Assembly: GCA_900538765.1 (NCBI GenBank)
Contig: UQAB01000001.1
Span: 1-64,000 of the forward strand
DNA length: 64,000 bases
Direction: 5' to 3'
Source of the DNA: an uncultured Azospirillum sp.
Lineage (GTDB): Bacteria > Pseudomonadota > Alphaproteobacteria > RF32 > CAG-239
In this document: one piece after another, positions 36,115 through 44,619 of the stretch
How the letters are laid out: every line of letters begins with the position of its first letter
How positions within the stretch are numbered: position 1 is the first letter of the stretch
The notes under the pieces: model-generated
Told to the model about the DNA's origin: nothing
Seen by the model: only the letters and a program-made list of their open reading frames with translations
Database searches by the model: none
Translations under genes and position numbers: made by a program

Positions 36115-38055
36115 TTACTCAACAGCCAGTTGGCGAACTTCCTCGCCATATTCGTCTTTGACAGTCGTTTTGATTCTCATCAGCTCATACCATTTCTTAA
36201 ACGAGCCATACAAAACAAATACCATCAAAACCATAACCGTTGAACCTAAAACGGCCAGCAGATACTGCTTGTTCGGAATATACTGCGTAAAGACCTGCAA
36301 ATATCCGGCCCAGAAAGTTACGACAACCATAAACAATCCCGGAATAGAAACCGCCAAAGCATATTTCTTACGGTCAAGTCTGAGCAGCATTGTCGTGCAG
36401 ACAATCAACGCGCAGGTCGCCAGCAGCTGGTTACTCAAGCCGAACAACGGCCAAATACTGCTGATGTTTCCGGTATATACCAGATATCCCCACAGAAACG
36501 TAAAGATTGCACTGGTAATAACCACGCCCGGCATCCATTCCTTCTCGGCAAATTTCGGATGAACTTTGCCCAGCATTTCCTGCAGAAAGAAACGGCCAAC
36601 ACGGGTTCCGGCATCAATAGCCGTCAAAATAAACACAGCTTCAAACATAACCGCAAAATTATACCAATAAGCCATCAGATGATCCATATACGGAATGTTA
36701 CGGAAAATATGCGCCATACCAACCGCCAGAGAAACGGCACCGCCGGTACGACCGTGCAAATCAATACCGATATGTTCTTCAAAAAACGGTAAATCGACAA
36801 CATTAAAGTTCGGATGAGCCTGAATTAAGGCAGCATAAGCCTCCGGACTTGAGTTAATGGCAAAATAATCGCCCGGCATCATTGTGCAGGCGGCAATCAA
36901 AGCCATAATCGCCACAAATCCTTCCGTCAGCATCGCACCGTAACCGACAAACAAAATTTCACGTTCGTTGCCGATCATCTTCGGCGTCGTACCGGTGCCG
37001 ATAATCGCATGAAAACCGGAAATTGCGCCGCAGGCAATGGTAATAAAAATAAATGGCAAAACCGGACCGTTAATAACCGGACCGCCGCCATAAATAAACG
37101 GTGTAAACGTATGCATCATTAAATCGGGACGAACAAAAACAATACCAAGTGCCAGCATCAAAATCGTACCGATTTTCAGATAAGTGGACAAATAATCCCG
37201 CGGTACCAGCAAAAACCAGATTGGCAAAACCGAGGCAACAAAACCATAAGCGGGAATAGCCAGCGAAACCGTCGTTCTGTCCCAGTCAAACATCCACCCT
37301 AAAACGTCTTGCTGCATAAGGGAGTGTCCTGAAATAATACCAATCAGCAGCAAACCGATGCCGATAAGGCTGGCTAAACCGACACTGTTCTTGCGAAACC
37401 GCATAATCAACCCCATCAAAATGGCAATAGGCATTGTGATAGCAACAATAAACAAAGACCACGGTGCATTATGCATGGCACTGACACAAGCCAAAGACAA
37501 CCCGGCCAAAGTCAGAATCAAAATGAACAAAACCGCAAAACCGGCAACAGTCCCCGTAAAGGGGCCGACTTCGCGTTCCGTAATCGTCGCCAGGCTTTGC
37601 GCTTTATGACGAACGGAAGCGAACAACACCACCATATCATGAACTGCACCGCCCAAAACACAGCCGATTAAAATCCACAACGCGCCGGGCAGATAACCGA
37701 ATTGCGCTGCCAAAACCGGCCCAACCAGAGGCCCGGCTGCGGCAATCGCCGCAAAATGGTGTCCAAACAAAACATTTTTGTTTGTGGCAACATAATCATG
37801 CCCGTCAGCATATTTAACTGCCGGCGTAACACGATTCGCATCCAGCCGCAAAACCTTGTTGGCAATAAAAATCCCGTAAAAACGATAAGCAATAGCAAAA
37901 ACCAGCAGAGAAACAAAGACCAGCGTCAATGCGTTCATACCTTCAAAATAGCTCCAAAACCCGGAAACCATCTCCTCTTGCGTGACGACATCTGCCGCCC
38001 CCGCCGAAGATGCCATAAATCCCAGAGCCACTAAAAACGTGAAAAACACTTTCAT
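36115..38055 (-). CDS. cstA: Carbon-starvation protein CstA family peptide/pyruvate transporter
   Basis: Inner-membrane transporter of about 16 to 18 helices, 646 aa from ATG 38055. GGGAG lies eight bases upstream; a GTG at 38064 is less likely. Conserved blocks include FGHHFAAIAAAGPLVGPVLA, GTGTTPKMIGNEREI and NFAVMFEAVFILTAIDAGTR, all diagnostic of CstA. In enteric bacteria members take up peptides or pyruvate during starvation. The N terminus carries a signal-like segment (FFTFLVALGFMASSAGAA), an extension sometimes seen in CstA of other groups. Confidence 0.95.
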   Translation of the reverse strand: MKVFFTFLVALGFMASSAGAADVVTQEEMVSGFWSYFEGMNALTLVFVSLLVFAIAYRFYGIFIANKVLRLDANRVTPAVKYADGHDYVATNKNVLFGHHFAAIAAAGPLVGPVLAAQFGYLPGALWILIGCVLGGAVHDMVVLFASVRHKAQSLATITEREVGPFTGTVAGFAVLFILILTLAGLSLACVSAMHNAPWSLFIVAITMPIAILMGLIMRFRKNSVGLASLIGIGLLLIGIISGHSLMQQDVLGWMFDWDRTTVSLAIPAYGFVASVLPIWFLLVPRDYLSTYLKIGTILMLALGIVFVRPDLMMHTFTPFIYGGGPVINGPVLPFIFITIACGAISGFHAIIGTGTTPKMIGNEREILFVGYGAMLTEGFVAIMALIAACTMMPGDYFAINSSPEAYAALIQAHPNFNVVDLPFFEEHIGIDLHGRTGGAVSLAVGMAHIFRNIPYMDHLMAYWYNFAVMFEAVFILTAIDAGTRVGRFFLQEMLGKVHPKFAEKEWMPGVVITSAIFTFLWGYLVYTGNISSIWPLFGLSNQLLATCALIVCTTMLLRLDRKKYALAVSIPGLFMVVVTFWAGYLQVFTQYIPNKQYLLAVLGSTVMVLMVFVLYGSFKKWYELMRIKTTVKDEYGEEVRQLAVE

Positions 38056-38281
38056 AGCGATCACTCCCTAATTAAATTACATTTATCAATATACCCCAAG
38101 AACGTTAATAAATCACTCAAAATAACACGACTGTTGAAAATAAACAAAACAGCTTATTTTTACTGACATACCGGCCTCCCCGAAGAGTTATATCTTTTTA
38201 TCATGCGCCTGACAGCCAATCACCGACTCTTTACAAATTCTCTGCTGACGCTATACTGCAACAGCGTCAAAGGAAAAACAA

Positions 38282-38713
38282 ATGGAACAGTTTATACAAT
38301 ACGGCTATTTCGGACTTTTTGCCGGAAGCTTTCTCGCCGCCACGATCCTGCCTCTGGGATCGGAAATAATTTTTATCGGCCTCCTCTCCCTGGGCTTCAA
38401 TCCCGCCCTGTGTCTGGCAATCGCTTCCATCGGCAATACCTTAGGCGGAATGACCAATTATATTCTGGGACGAATGGGAAAAACCGAATGGATTGAAAAA
38501 TACCTCCGTGTCCCCCCACAAGAAGTAAAAAACCTCAAACAAAAACTGCAAGGAAAAAGTGCTGCTTTTGCCTTTTTCAGCTTTCTGCCGTTCATCGGGG
38601 ATCCGCTGGCAATCGTTTTGGGATTGATGCGCGCTAATGCCGTCATAACCATATCTGCCATGTTCTGCGGAAAATTCCTGCGCTACGCAATCCTAGCCCT
38701 CCCTTTCTGCTAA
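38282..38713 (+). CDS. YqaA/DedA-type VTT-domain membrane protein
   Basis: The protein is 143 aa with about four helices. The signature GSFLAATILPLGSEIIFIG and then ASIGNTLGGMTNYILGR is the YqaA form of the SNARE-associated/DedA family. It is followed by FFSFLPFIGDPLAIVLGLMR. Members affect membrane lipid transbilayer balance and envelope homeostasis. AAAGGA precedes the ATG. Monocistronic. Confidence 0.9.
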   Translation: MEQFIQYGYFGLFAGSFLAATILPLGSEIIFIGLLSLGFNPALCLAIASIGNTLGGMTNYILGRMGKTEWIEKYLRVPPQEVKNLKQKLQGKSAAFAFFSFLPFIGDPLAIVLGLMRANAVITISAMFCGKFLRYAILALPFC

Positions 38714-38797
38714 AAAAATTAGTAATCTCTTAGACAAATACCAATATAATGTCCCCCCCCCAAAGACTGTTGTCAGAAATAAAATAAGGAAATAAAC

Positions 38798-39151
38798 ATG
38801 AAAAAGCACCATATCGTAAGAAAAAAAGCGCCGGCACCGGATTCCTTCATCAATATCTGCCTCTGTGCTTTTTACTTTTGCTTTCTCACGCTTTATGTAT
38901 GCCTCCTATATGACACCATAACAACCCCCGTATGGAAAACAACTCCTGACACGCCTTGGTATTTAATCTCCAGAGGCCGCCACTTTTTATACTGCCTCAC
39001 CCTTTTAATTTCATTCTCATACCTGCTGTTTTTCGGCTTCAAACACAAAGACGAACATCCCAAAAGATTCCGCCTCATCCTGTGCGCCCCAATATTTTTT
39101 ATGATATTCCTTTTGTTTCAACAGATAATTTTCTACCCGAATTTTAAATAA
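38798..39151 (+). CDS. Small membrane protein, unknown
   Basis: The protein is 117 aa with three hydrophobic segments (about residues 17-38, 61-80 and 92-112) and a basic N terminus (KKHHIVRKKA). AAGGAAAT precedes the ATG. No family recognised. It is rich in Phe, Leu and Cys. It shares a bidirectional terminator with rpmB. Confidence 0.6.
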   Translation: MKKHHIVRKKAPAPDSFINICLCAFYFCFLTLYVCLLYDTITTPVWKTTPDTPWYLISRGRHFLYCLTLLISFSYLLFFGFKHKDEHPKRFRLILCAPIFFMIFLLFQQIIFYPNFK

Positions 39152-39183
39152 ACCCTCCACCATGTCCATCATTTTTTTGCATA

Positions 39184-39217
39184 CAAAAAAGCCCTGACAA
39201 AAATCAGGGCTCCTTTA
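39184..39217. terminator. Bidirectional terminator
   Basis: Stem gccctga/tcagggc (39191-39197, 39204-39210) with flanking A and T runs, between 39151 and the rpmB stop. Confidence 0.85.
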
Positions 39218-39236
39218 TGCAAATCAGAAACAATAA

Positions 39237-39512
39237 TTATGCTTTAGCAATCTGCTTTTTAATCTTAATAGCTTCTTCTGACAATTTTGTGTTAGAAGTA
39301 GAAGCCAGATAAGCGTCCAAACCACCATTGTGTTCAATTGAACGCAAAGTTTTGGAACAAACTTTAAGTTTGAATACTTTTCCAAGCTTTTCACTCAACA
39401 GTGAAACAACCTGAAGATTCGGCAAAAAACGACGGCGTGTCTTGTTATTGGCATGGCTCACATTGTTGCCGCTCATAACGCCGGTGCCGGTGATATCACA
39501 TTTTTTAGACAT
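39237..39512 (-). CDS. rpmB: 50S ribosomal protein L28
   Basis: The protein is 91 aa. KKCDITGTGVMSGNNVSHAN then KTRRRFLPNLQ and KLKVCSKTLRSIEHNGG are the family signatures. It is the Cys-poor, larger proteobacterial form. It stands alone, next to tRNA-Arg on the other strand. Confidence 0.97.
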   Translation of the reverse strand: MSKKCDITGTGVMSGNNVSHANNKTRRRFLPNLQVVSLLSEKLGKVFKLKVCSKTLRSIEHNGGLDAYLASTSNTKLSEEAIKIKKQIAKA

Positions 39513-39745
39513 ATCAAATCATCCTATATTTCAATCAAAACATAAACTTGTTGATGACTTAATAGCTACTGTTTCAATAAAAGTCAAGCAAAAAATACGT
39601 AATACAGCGCTTCAAAACAGAATTTACCCAATAAATACATACATATACATATAATAAACGCAAAAGCAAACACAGAAATTTGGTATGAATTTGAAATTTT
39701 ACTTGAGTCTTGGCAGAAAATAAGCTAAATAACTTAGCTGTCAAT

Positions 39746-39822
39746 GTACCCGTAGCTCAGTTGGATAGAGTATCGGCCTCCGACGCCGAGGGTCATGGGT
39801 TCGAATCCCTTCGGGTACGCCA
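39746..39822 (+). tRNA. tRNA-Arg (CCG)
   Basis: 77 nt with encoded CCA. The acceptor is gtacccg/cgggtac, the D arm has agctcagttggatagag, the anticodon loop is CTCCGAC (anticodon CCG) on a cggc/gccg stem, and the T arm has gggttcgaatccc. A small inverted repeat (agctaa/ttagct) precedes it. Its last 19 bases recur at 41490-41508. Confidence 0.97.
39804..39822. repeat. Putative attL: 3' end of tRNA-Arg
   Basis: aatcccttcgggtacgcca is repeated with one change at 41490-41508. The two copies bracket an integrase remnant and an MFS gene, as expected for a tRNA-targeting integrative element. Confidence 0.75.
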
Positions 39823-39827
39823 TATCA

Positions 39828-39855
39828 TATTGTAAATACTTGATATTTTACAATA
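39828..39855. repeat. Inverted repeat after tRNA-Arg
   Basis: tattgtaaa (39828-39836) with tttacaata (39847-39855). It lies between the attL copy and the integrase remnant; it could be an arm-type site or a weak terminator. Confidence 0.5.
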
Positions 39856-39870
39856 GTTGTTTCAGAAATT

Positions 39871-39905
39871 GTACCACTTTACTTGGTGAAACAGTAGAGT
39901 GGTAC
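39871..39905. repeat. Inverted repeat upstream of integrase remnant, possible operator
   Basis: gtaccact (39871-39878) with agtggtac (39898-39905), 6 bp before the ATG of the integrase fragment. A further tgtttc/gaaaca pair overlaps it. Confidence 0.5.
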
Positions 39906-39911
39906 AGTTTT

Positions 39912-40067
39912 ATGATAAAAAATCAGGCAAGATTATTTCGCAGGAATCATACTTATTATATTCGGGTTTCGATTCCTAATGATTTGAAAAATATAATAAA
40001 AAATAAAGAAATAAAATATTCTTTAAAAACGAATGATTATTTCGAATCGTTAAAGCTTTTAAGATGA
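39912..40067 (+). pseudogene. Truncated tyrosine-recombinase integrase (N-terminal 51 aa)
   Basis: From ATG 39912 the frame reads FRRNHTYYIRVSIPNDLKNI and then KEIKYSLKTNDYFESLKLLR before a TGA. This Y-Y-x-R-x-x-x-P-x-D-L ... K-x-x-x-x-S-L-x-T-x-D pattern is the N-terminal SAM-like domain of phage-type integrases. The catalytic domain is missing; only 60 bp separate it from the MFS gene. I infer deletion of the rest after integration at tRNA-Arg. Confidence 0.7.
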
Positions 40068-40126
40068 GAATCTGCGAATGATAAAAGTGTTGATAATTTC
40101 CCCACATATCTATATTATTCTGCCTC

Positions 40127-41341
40127 ATGGACAGGAATAAGACATCTTTAACGAATATACAAAAACGCCTGATTTTATCAAATGCGTTTCGGGCAGTGTT
40201 TGAAATTTTTATGTCCACATTCATAATTGTGCTTATTGTAAACGCTGCCAACAACCCAGAACTCAGCACCGGATTTTTTCAGATATTGAATAACTTTTTT
40301 GTATGGCTGGGGTTTGTTGTCTTGGCAAAATTTATAAAACGCAGTATTAATTCAAGAATGATTTGTTACAGAATCGGTCTGGCGTTTGCCATACTTCTTT
40401 TGTGCGTAATGGTATTTTTTAACACGATGAACAATCTTTATTTGATTGCGACTTTTTTCGGAACATACGCGGCATTCTTTTGGTCGGCATATAATACTTT
40501 GATTGCGGATATATTAACGCCGAAGCAAATGACAAAATTTGCAAATTATGATGAAACCGTCAAAGGAATGGTAAAAGTTATAGCACCGTTATGCTTGGGT
40601 TTTTTAATAACCTATACATCTTTTTCTCTGACCGCCGCGCTTATTATCCCGATGATGTGCGCTACGTTATTTTTATCTTTTGATATAAAAGATAATGGCA
40701 AAGTCGCAACAAATAACAACTGTATAGAATTCGGACGGTTTTGGAAAATTGCACACAAAAACAGACATATCTTAAGAACTTACTTTATTGAATTCTTGCT
40801 TGGGATAACAACTTATGGGGCGATGCTGACTATAACTACGATGTATGCCACAAAATTGTTTGGAACGCCAGACAGTGTGGGCGCGGTTATATCCATTGCG
40901 GGAATTGTTATGATAGTCGCACAATTTTTTATTGCACGATACGGTCAGGCTCAGCATCAAATAAAACTTCTGGGAATATCGGGAATTGCTTTCTTTATTG
41001 TCGCAGCGATATTTTTTGTAATGGAAAATCAATTTGTTTTTATAATCTATAACGCAATTTATGTTTTGATGTATAAATTTTTGAATACAACCTGTACAAT
41101 GTTTATGTTCAAAGGGCTAGATGTTGCAAAGATCGATGCACGCTATAATACAGAATATATGGTTATTCGTGAATCGTTTCTGAATGCAGGTAGATTTGTT
41201 GGTTTCGGCGCATTGATATTTGTGGGAATGGTTGATTTTGCAAGTGGCTTAAAATATCTTTTGTTATCTATGGTTTTGTGCCTTGCTGTGATTATGATTC
41301 TTATATTTAGAATAAATAAAGAACACGGGCAAAAATTTTAG
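40127..41341 (+). CDS. MFS-like transporter carried by the tRNA-Arg island
   Basis: The protein is 404 aa with twelve hydrophobic segments and weak charged loops, the general layout of the major facilitator superfamily. A short Arg-containing loop between helices 2 and 3 (KFIKRSINSRMICYR) stands in for the usual G-x-x-x-D-R-x-G-R-R motif, and the substrate cannot be told. Codon use is distinctly A+T-rich compared with dnaB and cstA next to it. It lies between the tRNA-Arg 3' end and its duplicate, so it is probably imported cargo. No strong ribosome site is seen. Confidence 0.75.
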   Translation: MDRNKTSLTNIQKRLILSNAFRAVFEIFMSTFIIVLIVNAANNPELSTGFFQILNNFFVWLGFVVLAKFIKRSINSRMICYRIGLAFAILLLCVMVFFNTMNNLYLIATFFGTYAAFFWSAYNTLIADILTPKQMTKFANYDETVKGMVKVIAPLCLGFLITYTSFSLTAALIIPMMCATLFLSFDIKDNGKVATNNNCIEFGRFWKIAHKNRHILRTYFIEFLLGITTYGAMLTITTMYATKLFGTPDSVGAVISIAGIVMIVAQFFIARYGQAQHQIKLLGISGIAFFIVAAIFFVMENQFVFIIYNAIYVLMYKFLNTTCTMFMFKGLDVAKIDARYNTEYMVIRESFLNAGRFVGFGALIFVGMVDFASGLKYLLLSMVLCLAVIMILIFRINKEHGQKF

Positions 41342-41489
41342 ATTCTACATGTAGCATTAAAATGAAGATATAGTGTCGTGTATGGCGGGTTTGAACCTGC
41401 GAAGAAGTGGTTTGACAAAGAGAAGAGGCTGACGGAAGTATGCCGGTGAGGCAAAGCCGAACGACGACGCGGCGGCGACAGCAGGAGCC

Positions 41490-41508
41490 AATCCTTTCGG
41501 GTACGCCA
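41490..41508. repeat. Putative attR: duplicated tRNA-Arg 3' end
   Basis: 18 of 19 bases match the tRNA-Arg 3' end including CCA. It lies 1.69 kb from the tRNA and just before a terminator that probably served the tRNA before insertion. Confidence 0.75.
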
Positions 41509-41511
41509 TTA

Positions 41512-41542
41512 AAAGAAACCACTCCTTGTGAGTGGTTTTTAA
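41512..41542 (+). terminator. Rho-independent terminator
   Basis: Stem aaaccactc/gagtggttt with 5-nt loop and T tract. Its position right after the attR copy suggests it was the original terminator of tRNA-Arg. Confidence 0.85.
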
Positions 41543-41734
41543 TATTGCAAATCCCGGAGTTCGAATCCATAAAGAAATGGATACGCCGCCCCTCCCGTTG
41601 CTCCCTCCCAACACCCCGTTTATCCCCATTATCCACAAACCGCCGCCTTACCTCAAACACTTTAGACAGTTTTGCCTTGTATTTGAAAATAAATAAGCTA
41701 TAAATAGCCTGAACTAAGACAGGGATTTTGAATC

Positions 41735-43210
41735 ATGGACAACAACATCGACCCATCACTCCTTCCGCAAAACCTTGAAGCTGAACAGGCTCTTCTGGGA
41801 GCGATTCTCGTAAACAACAAAGCATTTGAAAAAGTTTCGGAATACCTCCGCCCCTTTCACTTTGCCGATTCTATCCATGTAAAAATCTTTGAAGTCATCT
41901 CCAAACTCATCCAACGCGGCCATATTGCCGACGTCATCACCCTGAAAAACTACTTTGAACAGGAAGGCACCTTAAACGAAGTCGGCGGACACAAATATCT
42001 GATAAAACTCGCCGACAGTGCCTCACCGCTGACCAATGTCGAATATTACGGACAGTTTATTTATGACAAATACCTGCGCCGCGAACTGATTGCCACCGGC
42101 TATGAAATAGTCAACTCCGCCATGAAAGAAGACGTTGATGCAGATGCCAACTCGCAAATTGAAATGGCCGAAAAGCGTCTGTTTGAACTCTCAAACCAAG
42201 GCGACATCCAAGGCGGATTTGTTTCTTTCGGCGACGCCTTAACCACATCACTCAGTTTGATTGAACAGGCTTACCAGAAAGAAGGCAAACTCTCCGGGCT
42301 CCCTACGGGGCTGGATGCCCTGGACAACAAAACCGGCGGTCTGAACAACTCCGACCTGATTATTCTGGCCGGACGTCCTGCTATGGGTAAAACCGCTCTG
42401 GCAACAAATATTGCCTATAACGTCGCCGAATTTATGGGGCGCGATAAAAACCTTGATGACAAAAGCCGCGGCGTTGCATTCTTTTCTCTGGAAATGTCCG
42501 CAGACCAGCTGGCTAGCCGTATCCTGTCAACCGTTACCCAGACACCAAGCCACAAAATGCGCACCGGCGAACTGGACGAATCCGAATTTATCCGTATTGC
42601 AGCCGGAGTCCGGGAGCTGGAAAGCATTCCTCTGTACATTGACGATTCGCCCGGCGTCAACATCAACACCATCCGCACCCGTGCCCGCCGATTGAAACGC
42701 AACAAAGGCCTAGGCCTGATAGTCATCGACTATATCCAACTCATCAGCGGCACCGGCAGCAAACGTTCCGAAGGCAACCGCGTTCAGGAGCTGTCGGAAA
42801 TTTCCCGCGGCCTGAAAATGCTGGCCAAAGAATTGAACATTCCGGTTATTGCCCTGTCACAATTAAGCCGCGGCGTTGAACAACGCGACGATAAACGCCC
42901 GATTATGTCCGACTTGCGTGAATCCGGTTCTATCGAGCAAGACGCCGATATCGTCATGTTTGTTTTCCGCGAAAACTATTATATTAAGAACGAAGAACCC
43001 AAACAACACGCCGGAGAAACGCCCGAACACTTCCAAAACCGCATGGAAGAATGGGAAACCCGGATTCGCCAAACCGAAAACATCGGCGAAGTCATCATCG
43101 GTAAACAGCGCCACGGCCCGACCGGAACCGTACAGTTATTCTGGAACGGCGAATTCACCCAGTTCGGCAACCTTGTCCGTGAAGAAAACCTCCCCGACCA
43201 AATCGGATAA
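41735..43210 (+). CDS. dnaB: Replicative DNA helicase
   Basis: Hexameric helicase that unwinds DNA at the replication fork, 491 aa. The N-terminal primase-interacting domain begins LPQNLEAEQALLGAIL. The RecA-like domain has Walker A GRPAMGKTAL (Lys219) and Walker B GLIVIDYIQLI. The Arg-finger region SQLSRGVEQR and the C-terminal GKQRHGPTGTVQL are intact. No intein or insertion is present. It is followed 4 bp later by a small membrane ORF. Confidence 0.98.
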   Translation: MDNNIDPSLLPQNLEAEQALLGAILVNNKAFEKVSEYLRPFHFADSIHVKIFEVISKLIQRGHIADVITLKNYFEQEGTLNEVGGHKYLIKLADSASPLTNVEYYGQFIYDKYLRRELIATGYEIVNSAMKEDVDADANSQIEMAEKRLFELSNQGDIQGGFVSFGDALTTSLSLIEQAYQKEGKLSGLPTGLDALDNKTGGLNNSDLIILAGRPAMGKTALATNIAYNVAEFMGRDKNLDDKSRGVAFFSLEMSADQLASRILSTVTQTPSHKMRTGELDESEFIRIAAGVRELESIPLYIDDSPGVNINTIRTRARRLKRNKGLGLIVIDYIQLISGTGSKRSEGNRVQELSEISRGLKMLAKELNIPVIALSQLSRGVEQRDDKRPIMSDLRESGSIEQDADIVMFVFRENYYIKNEEPKQHAGETPEHFQNRMEEWETRIRQTENIGEVIIGKQRHGPTGTVQLFWNGEFTQFGNLVREENLPDQIG

Positions 43211-43214
43211 CCTG

Positions 43215-43388
43215 ATGAAATTTCTTACCAACGCCGCCAACACCTTAGTGGTTTTCGTCATCATGCTTGGTACTGCCGGCGCCATGCTTTGCGTCATCTT
43301 CAGCCGTATGCTCGGCATGATAGCGTACCGCGCGGTTATACTGTCCCGACGCCTGGTCAAAATGATAGGAAACAGAATAAGACGCTGA
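43215..43388 (+). CDS. Possible small membrane protein after dnaB (57 aa)
   Basis: ATG 43215, four bases after the dnaB stop. It has a hydrophobic stretch of about 25 residues (TLVVFVIMLGTAGAMLCVIF) and a basic tail (SRRLVKMIGNRIRR). No ribosome site of its own is seen, so it would rely on coupling. It overlaps in antisense the last 144 bases of the Cys-rich gene on the other strand, so at least one of the two is doubtful over this stretch. Confidence 0.4.
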   Translation: MKFLTNAANTLVVFVIMLGTAGAMLCVIFSRMLGMIAYRAVILSRRLVKMIGNRIRR

Positions 43389-43658
43389 GGCAAAAGTCAC
43401 TCCCAAAGGAATTCCGCTCTGCTTTGCTCTATGCTCGCATTTTTCACCGTTTTGACATGAACATTCATGACTGCCCCCATGACAGCAACTTCCGCCGCAA
43501 CCACAGGAATCTTCTCCCGAAAAATCCAAATTTTCCGATTCGCTGCCGTCAAGAATAGCTTTCTGCATCTTTTTCAGTTGTTCCTTCTTCCCCTCGCAAC
43601 AGCTGCAAGTCCCTTGTACCGGGGTTTTCACAATCATATCAGCCAGCCATTTAAACAT
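43245..43658 (-). CDS. Cys-rich, His-tailed small protein, likely metal-binding
   Basis: The protein is 137 aa. A GGAGA ribosome site lies before ATG 43658. Cys clusters CSCCEGKK, SCGCGGSCCHGGSHECSC and KCEHR give about 13 Cys in the first 80 residues. The C-terminal third is rich in His, Asp and Glu (RYHAEHTAEDDAKHG). This suggests metal or Fe-S binding; no known family recognised. The 3' third is antisense to the small ORF after dnaB, so the true C terminus is less certain than the N terminus. Confidence 0.5.
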   Translation of the reverse strand: MFKWLADMIVKTPVQGTCSCCEGKKEQLKKMQKAILDGSESENLDFSGEDSCGCGGSCCHGGSHECSCQNGEKCEHRAKQSGIPLGVTFASASYSVSYHFDQASGQYNRAVRYHAEHTAEDDAKHGAGSTKHDDENH

Positions 43659-43732
43659 TTTTGTTTCTCCTTAACTAATTTAGTGTTATTTTAGTCAGAC
43701 ATCATTACAAAAGAATAAACAAGGGTGCGATT

Positions 43733-44113
43733 TTGAAAAAAAAATTAGAAGATTACAGCGAAACCGAATGGGAAAACATCTGTACCAACTGCGGCAAATG
43801 CTGCCTGATTAAATTGCAGGACGAAGACAGCGGCGACATTTATTATACTAATGTCGTCTGCCAATATTTCGATTCGGAAAAATGCCTCTGCACGGTATAT
43901 GACCGCCGCTGCGAACTTGTTCCGGAATGTATCAAGCTGACAAAAGACAATGTCGATAAAATCGCTTGGATGCCGGATAGCTGTGCTTACCGCCGCCTCT
44001 TTGAAAACCGCCCGCCGGCACAAAAAACCACAATCAAGGGCCGCTGCATCTCGGAAAAGCTTGTACCTGAAGATGAACTAGAAGACCACATCGTTGATTG
44101 GGATGACTTATAA
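43733..44113 (+). CDS. YcgN/YkgJ-type Cys-cluster protein (first of two)
   Basis: The protein is 126 aa and starts at TTG 43733 after AAGGGTG; no earlier ATG exists. CTNCGKCCLIKLQDEDSGD, CQYFDSEKCLCTVYDRR and VPECIKL match the YcgN (UPF0260) / YkgJ family with a CxxCxxCC cluster that may bind Fe-S or zinc. It ends DDEx-like in EDHIVDWDDL, the same tail as the next gene. It overlaps the next start by one base, so the two are coupled. It lacks the internal LPEWHPL segment found in its neighbour. Confidence 0.82.
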   Translation: MKKKLEDYSETEWENICTNCGKCCLIKLQDEDSGDIYYTNVVCQYFDSEKCLCTVYDRRCELVPECIKLTKDNVDKIAWMPDSCAYRRLFENRPPAQKTTIKGRCISEKLVPEDELEDHIVDWDDL

Positions 44114-44619
44114 TGACGACCAAAGATTATGCCATAGAGCCGGAATATGACCCGGAATCCCGTTTTGCCGAATATAAAAAGCTGGAACCGGAATTCTGGC
44201 GCAAAAAAAAGCTTGAAGAAATGAGCAAAACCGAATGGGAACTGCTCTGCGACGGCTGCGGCAAATGCTGCCTGAACAAGCTGGAAATCAAAGGAAGAAT
44301 CAAATTCACCAACACGCACTGCCGCTTTTTGGATTGCAAAACCTGCCTCTGCAAAATTTACCCGCACCGTTTTGAAAAAGTTGACGACTGCCGCGACATC
44401 GACTTAGCCGCCATCCGCGAAAAACCGCGCTGGCTGCCAAAAACCTGCGCCTACTGGCTGTTGGACAACGGTTATGACCTGCCGGAATGGCACCCGCTCA
44501 TAACCGGAACCGCCGCCTCCGTACACGCGGCCGGAATGTCCCTGCAAAACCGCCCTGTCGTTTCTGAAACCGGAATAAAAAACTATGAAGATTACATTGT
44601 TGACTGGCAAGACTTATAA
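44113..44619 (+). CDS. YcgN-type UPF0260 protein (second of two)
   Basis: The protein is 168 aa. CDGCGKCCLNKLEIKGRIKF, CRFLDCKTCLCKIYPHR and CAYWLLDNGYDLPEWHPL give the full UPF0260/YcgN signature. The N-terminal FWRKKKLEEMSKTEWELLCD is the family's usual lead-in. A paralogue of the preceding gene, probably from tandem duplication. Function unknown; the conserved Cys suggest a metal site. Confidence 0.9.
   Translation: MTTKDYAIEPEYDPESRFAEYKKLEPEFWRKKKLEEMSKTEWELLCDGCGKCCLNKLEIKGRIKFTNTHCRFLDCKTCLCKIYPHRFEKVDDCRDIDLAAIREKPRWLPKTCAYWLLDNGYDLPEWHPLITGTAASVHAAGMSLQNRPVVSETGIKNYEDYIVDWQDL

Larger units (their letters stand above)
41342..41734. other. 393-bp intergenic region at the right end of the tRNA-Arg island
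   Basis: It contains a purine- and GC-rich block at 41375-41489 with no supported gene, the attR-like repeat (41490-41508), a terminator (41515-41540) and then the dnaB upstream region. Two short fragments resemble tRNA T-arms (gggtttgaacc at 41388-41398 and ggagttcgaatcc at 41556-41568). Confidence 0.5.

Noticed and set aside
41357..41660. Minus-strand frames of 93 and 117 codons near the tRNA-Arg island end
   Set aside because: They run across the attR copy and the terminator, have odd composition, and show no ribosome site.
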